Origin: Chrysaora quinquecirrha
Lineage: Eukaryota; Cnidaria; Scyphozoa; Semaeostomeae; Pelagiidae
Direction of reading: 5' to 3'
NCBI GenBank assembly: GCA_014526335.1
Contig: JACTAT010000037.1
Span: 14,482,105-14,546,104, forward strand
Length of the DNA: 64,000 bases
Shown here: piece after piece, positions 54,625 to 64,000 of the stretch
Numbering within the stretch: position 1 is the first letter of the stretch
Layout: every line of letters starts with the position of its first letter
The notes under the pieces: model-generated
Database searches by the model: none
What the model saw: only the letters and a program-made list of their open reading frames with translations
What the model was told of the DNA's origin: nothing
Position numbers and translations under genes: made by a program

Positions 54625-56645
54625 CTACAACAGAACAGCTGAGAATCAAATTTCTTATTTCAGGTTCTTCTCAAGTTTCACGTACTTTCATTCCATTTCA
54701 CAAAAAGAGACTTAATTCACTTGCTATTTTGCAAATTTAATTTAGTCAAAATACTCATGAACTTCATATTCTGTTCTTTCTATCACGAATGTCTGTCCTG
54801 CAATACAAATATCGGTTGATCTCAGTTGATTTGACCCGACTGGCGATTGCTTGCTCGGAGACGTCCCCTAGTTTAGGAAGTCCTTTTCTTCTTCTGGCGG
54901 TATTGTAGTCATAGTTGGTTATGATGGTCCGTCCTTGTTTACGGATAGAGATAGGTAATGCAAGTTTTTTTTAAACAAGCAAATTTCAGCTGAGGTTGGG
55001 TGTTCTTATTTTTGGACCTAGGCTGTTGTTCTTAATATTTGTTCTTAATTTTGTTCTAATTTTTGGTAAGTCTAATTACTAATACTAATCGATTCCTTAG
55101 AAATATGCTATTGGTTGATGACAGAAAAAATAAGAGTTTATGAAAATTAAGCTGAAAATTGAGCATTGCATCGCTACATACTCAGAAACCACGGAATGCC
55201 ATGTCAATTATTTTACTCAAAATAATTTTTTACTTAAAATGTTCAATAATGAAAAAAACATTTTTCGCGCTTGAATTCAGCCTACCCTTGTTCTTAATAT
55301 TTTTTACCATTTCTGAGCCTGGGTGTTCTTATAAACTTTGTAGAGATAAACAATCTGGACTGTATCGTAATCCATTTGATAGAGGTGTTGTTAAGAATTG
55401 GTTAGAGTTTCTTCATTTCATCCCATCCCAACAAAATTTACATTCAGATCACATAGTTTAAAGACAAAATTTAGAATTATGCAAGAAAACGCTTTGTATA
55501 GAGACTGGTGTTATGTGGAGTCTAGGAACATGTTCTTATAACGGAAAACGAAAAACTATTAGTCTCTAGGATGATTTTTATCAAGGGTTTCTAATCAAGT
55601 TATACGGGTCAAAAGAATTTCACGTAAGGTACACCTGGTTTGTTGCTCCTGCAACCCCGTGAGCACACAATCCCGACTGTGTTGTGTAGGATTGCCTTCT
55701 TTTGAGCTCTGAGATTCAGGAATATATTGTATGTGTATTTCGGAAAAACTTTTATTACACGCTTTTTGTATAAGGAGCAACTTTATAAGGAACCTACATG
55801 TAAGGCCCGAAAAGAACTTATTCTACTGAAGAGAAAATCGCTAAGAAACTTTTCATTGTTGAATAATTTTATCACTGCAAACAATCCAGAATTAGAAAGC
55901 CTGTTCAATTCATTAGCAGTCAAAAACCAAATAAATTGTACCTTACGCGTGTATCAAATGTTTACTTGAGTGGTCTCAAGCTTTGCTTCCATGCAAGTGT
56001 CTCTCTCTGTACAGTAGTCATTTACCGAATGAAAATAACGCGAAAACAAATTTATTTCATCCAACCTTGAGTTTACTTGCTACCTAAAGGCCGGATGCCC
56101 GGATGCCACATTCCTTACAATACACTGCTTTTCAGAAGAAACGTAACCGCTTGTATTTTCAGAAACCTCGCCTAATTTTCTGTACTATATTATAGTACAC
56201 TGATGGTTGCTGGTTTGCTTTCTTCTCGTTGCAAATTTATTACCAAAAGACATAACCCTAAGAATAACAGTATAGTTCTTAGAAAATTTAAAAGCGCCAA
56301 AGTCGTGTACTTTCATATGGTGTTGAATTCTTGTAAAATGTTGAAAATGAAAGTATATGTAAAGCTGAAATATTATCTATTGATTTGACTGTATTAAATT
56401 TGTTCTTATTTTTTGGTTTTCTTAATATCAAAAGCTTTTATACGCATACACATGTTTAGATCTATTTAAGAAAACATTGGTTTAGTTTTGATCGTAAACC
56501 AATTTTTATGAATCTAATTTAAAATATTCTTGAAATTTGGAAAATCTGAATGAATGAAGGAAAGGATTTTATTGCTATTGATTTGTAGATTTACAACTGA
56601 TCAAATTATCGTTTCTTCGGCACAACTAATAATTTCAAGGTGAAA
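54625..56645. other. No gene recognised
   Basis: Searched for the missing ZDHHC C-terminal exons (a TTxE motif after a donor/acceptor pair); none found. A frame at 55159-55461 is not recognisable. TTCTTAATATTTGTTC-type words near 55030 belong to the MITE background. Confidence 0.45.
55756..55953. mobile_element. Short ACACG-family MITE
   Basis: Ends TACACGCTTTTTGTATAAGG and CCTTACGCGTGTA; 198 bp. Confidence 0.65.
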
Positions 56646-56651
56646 AATTGA

Positions 56652-57120
56652 TTGCAGTGATGATGGTGATGGTGATTATGATGATGATGACGATGATGGT
56701 CATGACCATGATGATGATGATGATGCTGATGATGATGGTGATGATAATAATAGTGATGACGATGATGATGATGGTGATGAAAATGATCGTGATGATTATG
56801 ATGATAATGATTATGATGATGGTAATGATGGTGATGATAATGATCGTGATGATTATGATGATAATGATTATGATGATGGTGATGATGGTGATGATGATTA
56901 TGATTATGATGATGATGATGATGATGATAATGATGAAATTCATGATGATGATGATGGTGATGATGATCATGATCATGATGGTGATGAAAATGGTGATGAT
57001 GATGATGATGATCATGATGAGATCATAAAATAAATTATGATGATAAAAAGATGAAGATGATGATGAAGAAGATTATTGTGGTGGTGTTGGTGGTGGTGAT
57101 GATGGTGATGTGCATGTTGA
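56652..57120. repeat. Imperfect (GAT)n / (ATG)n trinucleotide tract
   Basis: About 470 bp of GATGATGGTGATG-type triplets, with TAT, AAT and GGT variants, open on both strands as low-complexity frames. No gene. Confidence 0.95.
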
Positions 57121-58089
57121 TATGGAGCACGGAAATGACATTTTCATGTTGATTTAACGCATCATGAGATTATATTGCACAAATTGTTGTGATTGCTTAC
57201 TCTATTTCCTTCCTCACATCTATTCCTTTTCGGGTTATGGAAAAATTCTTTTTGTGCATTCAGTAGCGTCGTTGCGTTAAAAGGTATGCTGAAAATTAGA
57301 TTCATGCAAAGTATGAAATTTTCTCTTCAACCACAAATGAATATTATTATTAATCCCAGAATAAAAATGCTTTTAAGGGCAGAAACGGTCGCTTTTTAAG
57401 TTTTTTTTCCGCATTTTGACAAAATTTCCAAAAGTTGAATTTCGCGAATGTTTCAAAATTTGCGGAAGTTTTTTCAGGAAAACTTGACACAAGATTCGCT
57501 AAAATTAATTCCGAAATCCGCAAAATATAATATGTCGAATCCGTTTTATATTTATGGGAAATTCATCAATAAAATTGAGAGATATCCGACTAAACAACAA
57601 AAACACTAGAAATTTAATAGAAAATCATAGAAATTCAAATCCTGGTGCCTGTATGTAGTGAATTACTACACAACTTTGCAGATCGCGAATATTTCAATCT
57701 TTGCTCTCGCGAAATGAAGCGTCTATTTTTGCGTTGTCTCATTCGCGAGAGTAGAGACTGATGTTTTGTTTGCTTTTGGCCTATTTGCTGTATGTATTCA
57801 TCTTCTACGGTATCTAAATACTGGAGCTCCGTTGTCACATAATGTACTGGTTAGTTTCGCATATAAATTCCAGAAGTATATTGTGTGCATTAAGACAACA
57901 AGGTGTAAATTAATGTCAAGTACCTACGAAACGACGTCATACAGTTTGTTTGTACCTGCCAAAACTCATTTGCGAATTACTTCGCGCCAGTCGAGTGGAC
58001 TATCTTTGCGATGTGGCCTAAAGGTATTTTGGTTCAGACAAAAAATAGATTATGCTTATCGCTGTGAATGAAGAAGAAGTAATATAGAG
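57121..58089. other. Presumed 5' flank of the DOCK-like gene
   Basis: No coding exon recognised; presumably promoter and 5' UTR of the gene starting at 58090. Confidence 0.4.
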
Positions 58090-58132
58090 ATGGCATGGAA
58101 ACCTAGCAGAAGTTCAGCAAAGTATGGTGTAG
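58090..58132 (+). CDS. DOCK-like exon 1
   Basis: Start codon and 14 codons ending KYGV; donor GTAAGG, phase 1. Confidence 0.85.
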
Positions 58133-61100
58133 GTAAGGAAAGCTAATGTATTTCTGTACAGCACGCGCCAATGGTGGTGTGGTCGGTGGTTGGTATATAT
58201 TTCGAGGAAGGGCTTGTAAACATCAAATTAAAATGGCTATTTAATTGAGGATCCCCATAAAGAATTCCTACACCATTGTAGGAAAAAACTTCGAGTCCGT
58301 TTTATTTGTTATCCTGAAGTATTGCTATTTTTATTTCCTAAAAACGTAGGAAGAAAATTTGGCCTAATAATGGAATGCTTCCTTATTCCTTCTAGACTAT
58401 CTCTAAACGGTGGGAGCAGTTCAATGGGTGGGAGTGTTTTACTGTGCGTGAGTGTTTGAATAATCCCTTCCACCCCACTACCCATCTATTGCAAGTGACT
58501 AAATATAGTTTATTGTCTATTGTTTATTTTAATCTTCTTATAAAAGCTATGATATATTGGATAATCTGTTTTAAACTTAACTAATTGGTTTTAATTAGCC
58601 ATGTGTGTAAATAAATTAAAGGTCTGAATTTTAGCTGTAAACAAAAGGAATTAGACACCCAGTAATGAAAATTATTAGCAGCCTAATAATTGCAAATCCA
58701 GTATATATTTTTATGATAGAATGTGTCCAAATTTTTTCATGTATGACAAAAATAAAAAACAATTTTCTTATTTTTTTCTTAAATTAATGACTTACTCACT
58801 TGTGGAGTATGTCATACAATAACAGAACATATAAAGAGTTTAAGGTTGCTATAAAAATTATTAGGTACATAATATTACGAAAATACGGTTCTTCAATCAT
58901 CGATACCAGTTGATGATTTTGTGATCTGATCAAGTAATTATCAATACAACTAATCAAATGAATTTGGTACTGATATATTGATTATCAACCACGATAGTTC
59001 ACACAAAGTTCTCAGACAAGATGGTCAACTGCTAAGTCGACCCACAACTAACTTGGTCCACTACTGTGGTCATGTTGGACATCTCGTTGTACATTCCAAA
59101 TTTAAGTGAGTTAAACCCTGCACAAAATCTTAGAGGGGTCATAGGAGGATCATCAGCTGTCTGCAACTGTCTACTTTCTCAATTTAATGGAAACATGCTG
59201 TCATGATCATTACCACTGTCAGCGATTGTTAATTTTAAGCATCAGGAGAGTTAAAATGAGCTCAACTATCTTGATCATTTTTATTCTCCCAAGCAACAAA
59301 AAACTTTATAGAAACACAGATCCAAGTGGATCAGCATCTATTGCAGATGAACATGATGTTTCTGTTTTAAATACAATCATGTGAGTCTGAATAGCAAAGT
59401 AACCGACAGCTGCCAATGTTTTGGTTACAAGATCTGCAACATGAAGGCTGAATCATAGACAATCCTAGACATACAGAAACATTCACATAAAATCATTGAT
59501 GAAAGATAGAAGAAGGGATCATAAAGCAATATTAAATTTTTAGTTTCTATATTACACATATGTTTTTATAAGAAACTAGAAAATTGATCCAGTACTGAAA
59601 GTCTCTTAAAATTTTCAAATTTTGAGTACTGAAAGTTTCTTAAGAGATTCTTGAATTTCTATATTTGGCAATATAGTTATTCTATCTCAATGCTGTTGTC
59701 ACAGATGTGGAAACACAGGAATTAAAAGAACATTTTTCACTGTCTGGGGTGAAAAGTTTCCTAAGTAAAAAATTTCCAGTGCTGGAGTTTCTTAAATTTT
59801 TGGCTATTTGAGAATCTGGGTTTCTTATAAAGGTTTTGTTGTAAAAAAATATTTGTAATGAAACTATATTACAATTTTAATGATTTAGAGAATTTTGTTT
59901 TTCAGCCATATGCAATTTTAATGGACAAAGAATCAGAGATGGTATTTCTTTACAAGTTGGTGATACAGTGCAAATACTGGAGGAATGTAAAGGTGCATAA
60001 TTTGTTTAATAGCTCAAATTTTTAGTTGGCAATGTTTTATCGTTGAGGTTGCAGGTCACAGCTCTCACAATGTGTTTGGTGTTGAAATGAAGTTTTTGAG
60101 ATTGAAATGATAACCTTATGCAACATTGATTTGCTAGAAGATATGTGGTAGCTATATAGAGGGGGCTTTGGGATTTCAAGGGTTGCAATTTTGCCCTCGG
60201 GTTTTCGGGTTTTTCAAAAAAAATTGTGCGGGGTTTTCGGGTCAAGTATATTTAACGTGCAACAGGTTTTGCAATTTTTCTAGCTCGGGTTCCGGGTATC
60301 GTAGTAAAATGTGCGGGTTTTCGGGTTTTAAACCTCACAAAGGATTATTGTGTAAAATTCTTATAACAGTTGCTGAAACTAAGGTCATCCAGGTTTTCAA
60401 GTTTTTCCTAATTTTTTGCGGGTTTTTTGGGTTTTCTACCCCCAAAAGCCTGGGTTTGATACCCCCAAAGCCCCCCTCTATAGAGTGGTCACTGAACCAA
60501 TGTGCATTCTGTGTTACTGCCATGCCAGACAATAAGCCAACCAAATTGGACTTCACACCAAAAGAAGAATTAATTGATTCTTCTATAATTGAAATCATAG
60601 TCTTTCGTCTCGTAATCTCTTAAGTCTCATAATCGGCTATTTTTTCCACCCCAGTATGCTGATAAAGTTTTAAACTCAACACCAGAGATCTACGGCATAG
60701 GCCACATGGAATGTACACTGGTCACTGAAGTTCTACCTTAATTTTCAAATATCTTAAACCAAGAAACTATGCCTTGCTATATTGAAGCAATCTAAGTCCA
60801 GAATTATGAAAATCCTTATACTTTAAGGACCATGTCCATTGAGTGTCTAATTTTTAGACGCCGATTAGACACCACGAAAATTCAACATTCGTCTAAGCAT
60901 TTTAGCTCCTCGTCTAATTAGACCAATAGACAATAATTTAGACAATTATTAGACGCGCATTAGACCAAAATAGACTGTAGGGTTTTGCTGCATTTCATCC
61001 AGATTAGACGAAGCCAGCGCAAGCACAAAGGGCTTACCTTTGGGAGAAATTCTTTGACACCTAAGAAACGCCATTTTAACCTGTTTTGTAAAAATAACAT

Positions 61101-63385
61101 GGACAATAGATCTTTTGTTACAACAGACATATAAAACACCCCTAAGTGCACTGCAGGGATATAGGTTTGCAAGTTTGCTTCTTTGATAAATGGGGTATTC
61201 ACCGCTATGGTCTAAAAGCATCCTTTGCATCCATTTGGCTGTTAGATGGCGGTGCGGTTTGTGTTTAGGTTTGAGTTCAATGCCAGATTCTTGCATGGTA
61301 TCTTCTCTGAATCAGCTTTCATGAATGGTCATTGTTTGATTCACCTCACTCCAATCTACACAAGTATCACTATGAGAAATAAGCACCTCAGCATTCAGCT
61401 TCATGCAGTTTAGTTGTTGATAGGTGAAGGTGAAATGGTGTTTTAGCGCCAGTCGCCAGGATCTCAGTAGTAGGTTAACTAGTCAAGACCTTGACCCTGG
61501 CTATGACGCTACCGTGGCTGGGCTCCAACCCTGACCACACGGAGCTTCTGAAACCATGACTCAGCTGGATTACACCACGATGTCACAGCACCTTTTGCAA
61601 CACTTTCGCCACAGCACATTTGTTGTAAGGGACAGCAATTTTAGTGTACCATTCCAAGCTTTACGGTAGTCCCATCACAGAGGGAGTTTGGGTCATAGGC
61701 AAAGTGAAGAATTAGCAATTTGCTTCAGAAAAGACAGTTGACAAGTTATTACTACTGGTGACGATAAATTATGAAAAAAAGGAGTAATATGAGAAACCTT
61801 ATACTTTCACGACAATGGAAAAAGTATTTTGCTAAAAAGTTTATTCCCAATGTTTATTCCTTGTTTTGTTTTATTAGACTGGTTCAGAGGATGTTTGATG
61901 AAAAACAAGAATACAAAGGTAAATATTTTCCATTATTTCTCAAGTTTTATACCCTTGATCCCATCTTAAACTCTTTTAATAATCTCTAAATAGCAAGCAA
62001 ATCTTGCGCAGTTGATTTTATTATATTTTGATTGTAGAAGCACCACGCTAGCGAATCTATAATCGCTACTGTGGTGGATAATCAGAATCACTACTGTGGT
62101 GGTACTATTTGCATACTGTGGTGGTAGTTTCTGCGTACTGTGATGGATAATCACCACTTGTGGTGGGTTACTATGCTTACGGTGGTGGCAGTTTTGGCGT
62201 ACTGTGGTGGATAATCACTACTTGTGGTGGGTTACTATTCTTGCAGTGGTGGCAGTTTTGGCATACTGTGATGGATTTTGTGGTTTTTTCTTGCTTGATC
62301 TATAGAGTTTTGCTATGATTTCGTATTCACCACATAAAGCATTATAACCCACCAAAAGCAGTGATTATCCACCACAGTATGCTAAAACTGCCACCACCGC
62401 AAGCATAGTAACCATCCACAAGTAGTGATTATCCACCACAGTACGCAGAAACTACCACCAAAGTATGCAAATAGTACCACCACAGTAGTGATTATCCACC
62501 ACAGTAGTGATTATAGATTCGCTAGCGTGAGCACATGTCCTTTTTATCACCAATCACAATGTCCTTGTGTTATGTCCCAGGCAAACGATGCAGCATTTTG
62601 TGCAACATTTGTTTTGTAAATCCGCAGAGTAAATTTACCCTGATGGCCAAAGGCTGCAACATTTCAAATGCAACATTTGTATGCATTATTAAAAAAGAAC
62701 TGGAAACAAACCAATGATATTATTTCTAGGGTAACCATGCTTTTGGCACTATAGTTACTTGCTATACCCATGCCTGCATGTAATTAATGTTGTAAGACAA
62801 GGCCAAATGATTTGACATCATCCTGCGTGGTGCAAATCTTTGAGCGTTTTCAAACTTAATGCAGCATTGTGCAACAAATGTTGCTCACTGCAACATGGGT
62901 GGACAAAGGACGCAAGATCAGGCTGGCAACAAATGTTGCATCCAAATGTTGCATCGTTTGCCTAGGGCTTTTTAAGTAAATCACCTCATAAAATTAAAAA
63001 ATGGCATTCTCAAATTGGCATTACCTTTGCCCAGGGACATATGTCCCTTTTGAGTTATATGCTCAACCAATAAGGTATGGTTAAAGTTGCAAATTTATAC
63101 ATAAAACTTCAAAGTAGATATATATTCATTAATAAAACATAAATTTCACATAACAAGTACATATTGCTGGAAAAAATCAAAGAACTGATACCTGCTGGCA
63201 ATATCAGTCATTTACCTTTTGTCTAGAACCCCAAATATTGCTGAGCACCTGTGTCCTAAAATATGTGTTTCTCAAATACGAATTTACTTGTTGATGCAGA
63301 TGTCAATCATATTTTTAAATCTCTTACAGGGAATCTTCCCTCAGAATTTCATATGCCTTCAAGAAGCTGTTGTGGAAAATCCTGG
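58090..63385 (+). CDS. DOCK-family guanine-exchange factor, 5' end (SH3 domain)
   Basis: Four exons, 58090-58132, 59906-59992, 61878-61918 and 63330-63385, with consistent phases (1, 1, 0, 2) and GT-AG borders. They encode MAWKPSRSSAKYGVAICNF, then LSLQ-like ISLQVGDTVQILEECK, DWFRGCLMKNKNTKG and GIFPQNFICLQEAVVENPG. This is the N-terminal SH3 of DOCK-A/B proteins (DOCK1-5), with the W-F/Y-R-G, G-I-F-P and HLQEA-type landmarks in order. These proteins activate Rac with ELMO at the plasma membrane; the SH3 contacts ELMO and the catalytic DHR2 domain. The start is preceded by GAG (purine at -3, G at +4). The rest of the gene (C2/DHR1, DHR2) lies beyond the window. Confidence 0.92.
58133..59905. 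other. DOCK-like intron 1
   Basis: AT-rich; includes the MITE at 59552-59857. No other feature recognised. Confidence 0.5.
59552..59857. mobile_element. Diverged ACACG-family MITE
   Basis: TACACATATGTTTTTATAAG at the left, GGTTTCTTATAAAGG near the right; CTTAAATTTTTGGC-type inner words. Confidence 0.55.
59906..59992 (+). CDS. DOCK-like exon 2 (SH3 first half)
   Basis: Acceptor TTTTTCAG, donor GTGCAT; AICNFNGQ and VGDTVQILEE of the SH3 fold. Confidence 0.93.
60155..60484. mobile_element. MITE with TATAGAGGGGGCTTTGGG ends
   Basis: Left TATAGAGGGGGCTTTGGG and right CCCAAAGCCCCCCTCTATA (one G/C length difference); interior dominated by CGGGTTTTCGGG repeats. Abuts the target site of the hAT MITE. 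Confidence 0.75.
60497..60721. mobile_element. hAT-type MITE, copy 2
   Basis: 225 bp; ends CCAATGTGCATTC and GGAATGTACACTGG; exact 8-bp target duplication TCACTGAA (60489-60496, 60722-60729). Homologous to 24532-24739. Confidence 0.88.
60722..61877. other. Rest of DOCK-like intron 2
   Basis: At 60840-60970, CGTCTAATTAGACC and related TAGAC/GTCTA words form a short inverted repeat. A 115-codon minus-strand frame at 60949-61296 (HLTAKWMQRMLLDHSG) is the longest in the area, but I recognise no family and see no supporting context. Confidence 0.45.
61878..61918 (+). CDS. DOCK-like exon 3 (WFRG)
   Basis: A 41-bp micro-exon with the SH3 tryptophan, DWFRG; acceptor TTTTATTAG, donor GTAAAT. Confidence 0.9.
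62044..62529. mobile_element. Foldback element with 5-bp target duplication
   Basis: 486 bp that is almost wholly an inverted repeat. CACGCTAGCGAATCTATAAT starts it and ATTATAGATTCGCTAGCGTG ends it. The arms (about 200 bp) consist of ACTGTGGTGG/CCACCACAGT words and surround a loop of about 80 bp. An exact 5-bp duplication AGCAC flanks it (62039-62043, 62530-62534). No ORF. Confidence 0.88.
62576..62967. mobile_element. MITE with CCCAGGCAAACGATGCA ends
   Basis: Left CCCAGGCAAACGATGCAGCA, right TGCATCGTTTGCCTAGGG; internal GCAACAAATGTTGC words. Lies in DOCK-like intron 3. Confidence 0.75.
63330..63385 (+). CDS. DOCK-like exon 4 (SH3 end)
   Basis: Acceptor CTCTTACAG, donor GTATGT; GIFPQNFI closes the SH3 domain. 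Confidence 0.93.
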
Positions 63386-64000
63386 GTATGTAGTATTAAT
63401 AATTTCAAACAAGTTTTATTTTAAGCCTGTCACTGTATGGTGCTTAAATTCATTTTAAGTTGATACGCACAGCCTTGTGTGACTCTTTCTCAATTCTATT
63501 CCTTGAGCTGGGTCATAGTATTGCAGAGTGCAATGAAGTGTCGTGTGAGCAATTACATACCACAGAGCATATTGAACTTTTCATTTTAAGAAATTTCTTT
63601 TCTAGGGTTTCTCTTTGCTTTTATTTTATTTTTCCCAGTGTATTTTCCTTTTATCCCTTGATAAAAAGTAAAAAAAACTCGCTTGCAAGATGACATGAGA
63701 TGTTATAATGTTATGATGGCCATAAGTAAAGTACAGTAGATAGAATTCTTTTGTATTCATTACAAAACCTGGGTAGTTGGGAGCATCGCAGAGCTGAGTT
63801 GGGTGGGAGAAAGAGACTATGACACTCCATTGAGTGCTTTGTGAGCTGCCAAGCTCGAATGATAAATGCCTGGGCTGGCTGGTAATTTGTGCAGCAACAA
63901 CACTTACAGACAGCTTGAACAAGAATTGCATGTATAAAAAAGCTAGCTTTTTTAATGTATAAAAGGAGTTAAAATAATAACGTTTAAATATTAAATATGA
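63386..64000. other. Start of DOCK-like intron 4
   Basis: AT-rich; no exon or element recognised up to the window edge. Confidence 0.5.

Noticed and set aside
54640..54780. Possible ZDHHC C-terminal exon after TTATTTCAG
   Set aside because: The reading does not contain the expected TTxE-type motif and begins directly beside a TIR element; no donor follows.
56635..57028. 126-codon frames on both strands rich in Met/Ile/Asp
   Set aside because: Pure (GAT)n low-complexity sequence.
60949..61296. 115-codon minus-strand ORF
   Set aside because: No recognisable domain, it lies within a DOCK-like intron and overlaps TAGAC inverted repeats; not supported as a gene.

Overview
The window looks like nuclear DNA of a non-vertebrate animal, and a cnidarian such as a coral or sea anemone is my best guess. 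It is AT-rich and intron-rich with GT-AG introns. It carries animal gene families (a DOCK-type SH3 protein and an ankyrin-repeat DHHC palmitoyltransferase) and many kinds of transposon debris: Penelope-like elements, a 5'-truncated LINE, and hAT-like, Harbinger-like and TA-flanked MITEs. The species itself is inference. No prokaryotic signals (operons, CRISPR) were seen.

Layout. Positions 1-13.68 kb are a head-to-tail array of 85 tRNA-Ser(GCU) genes and relics on the minus strand, about 155 bp per unit, running off the left edge. It is interrupted once, by a LINE fragment at 2.65-3.2 kb. Sixteen copies are identical over 82 nt, with intact A and B boxes and a nearby T-run terminator. Others carry a C33 anticodon-loop change, a GAU anticodon, duplicated arms or deletions. 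Just right of the array, 13.87-14.80 kb holds the last two exons of an unrecognised plus-strand gene. Then 14.8-17.7 kb is repeats and MITEs, including one MITE nested in another. A small EF-hand-like gene occupies 17.70-20.71 kb; its second intron holds a Penelope relic, a MITE and an 18S rRNA pseudogene with a 16-bp target-site duplication.

From 23.92 to at least 53.85 kb lies a plus-strand ZDHHC13/17-like gene. Ankyrin exons come first (23.9-27.4 kb), then transmembrane and DHHC exons (28.3-31.4 kb), then the TM3-TM4 exon (53.7 kb). One stretch between the ankyrin repeats and TM1 is not found, nor are the C-terminal exons. The intron at 31.37-53.68 kb contains an 18-kb array of a 138-bp (46-codon) repeat. 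Read on the minus strand, this repeat encodes a Glu/Lys-rich coiled-coil unit. It is preceded on that strand (52.2-51.2 kb) by a longer heptad-rich coiled-coil region, and it is followed, beyond a Penelope remnant, by one last unit ending in a stop codon. Nearly every unit I read carries one in-frame TGA. This antisense, nested, decayed or unusual coiled-coil locus is the most unusual structure in the window.

From 53.85 to 58.09 kb there is a TIR element, a MITE and a (GAT)n tract, with no exon found. From 58.09 kb to the right edge lies the 5' end of a plus-strand DOCK-family gene: four phase-compatible exons encode the start codon and a complete N-terminal SH3 domain. Its introns hold several MITEs and a foldback element with a perfect 5-bp target-site duplication.

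The recognised genes are independent loci rather than an operon. All exons recognised as cellular genes are on the plus strand; the tRNA array, the coiled-coil repeats, the LINE, the Penelope fragments and the rRNA pseudogene read on the minus strand.
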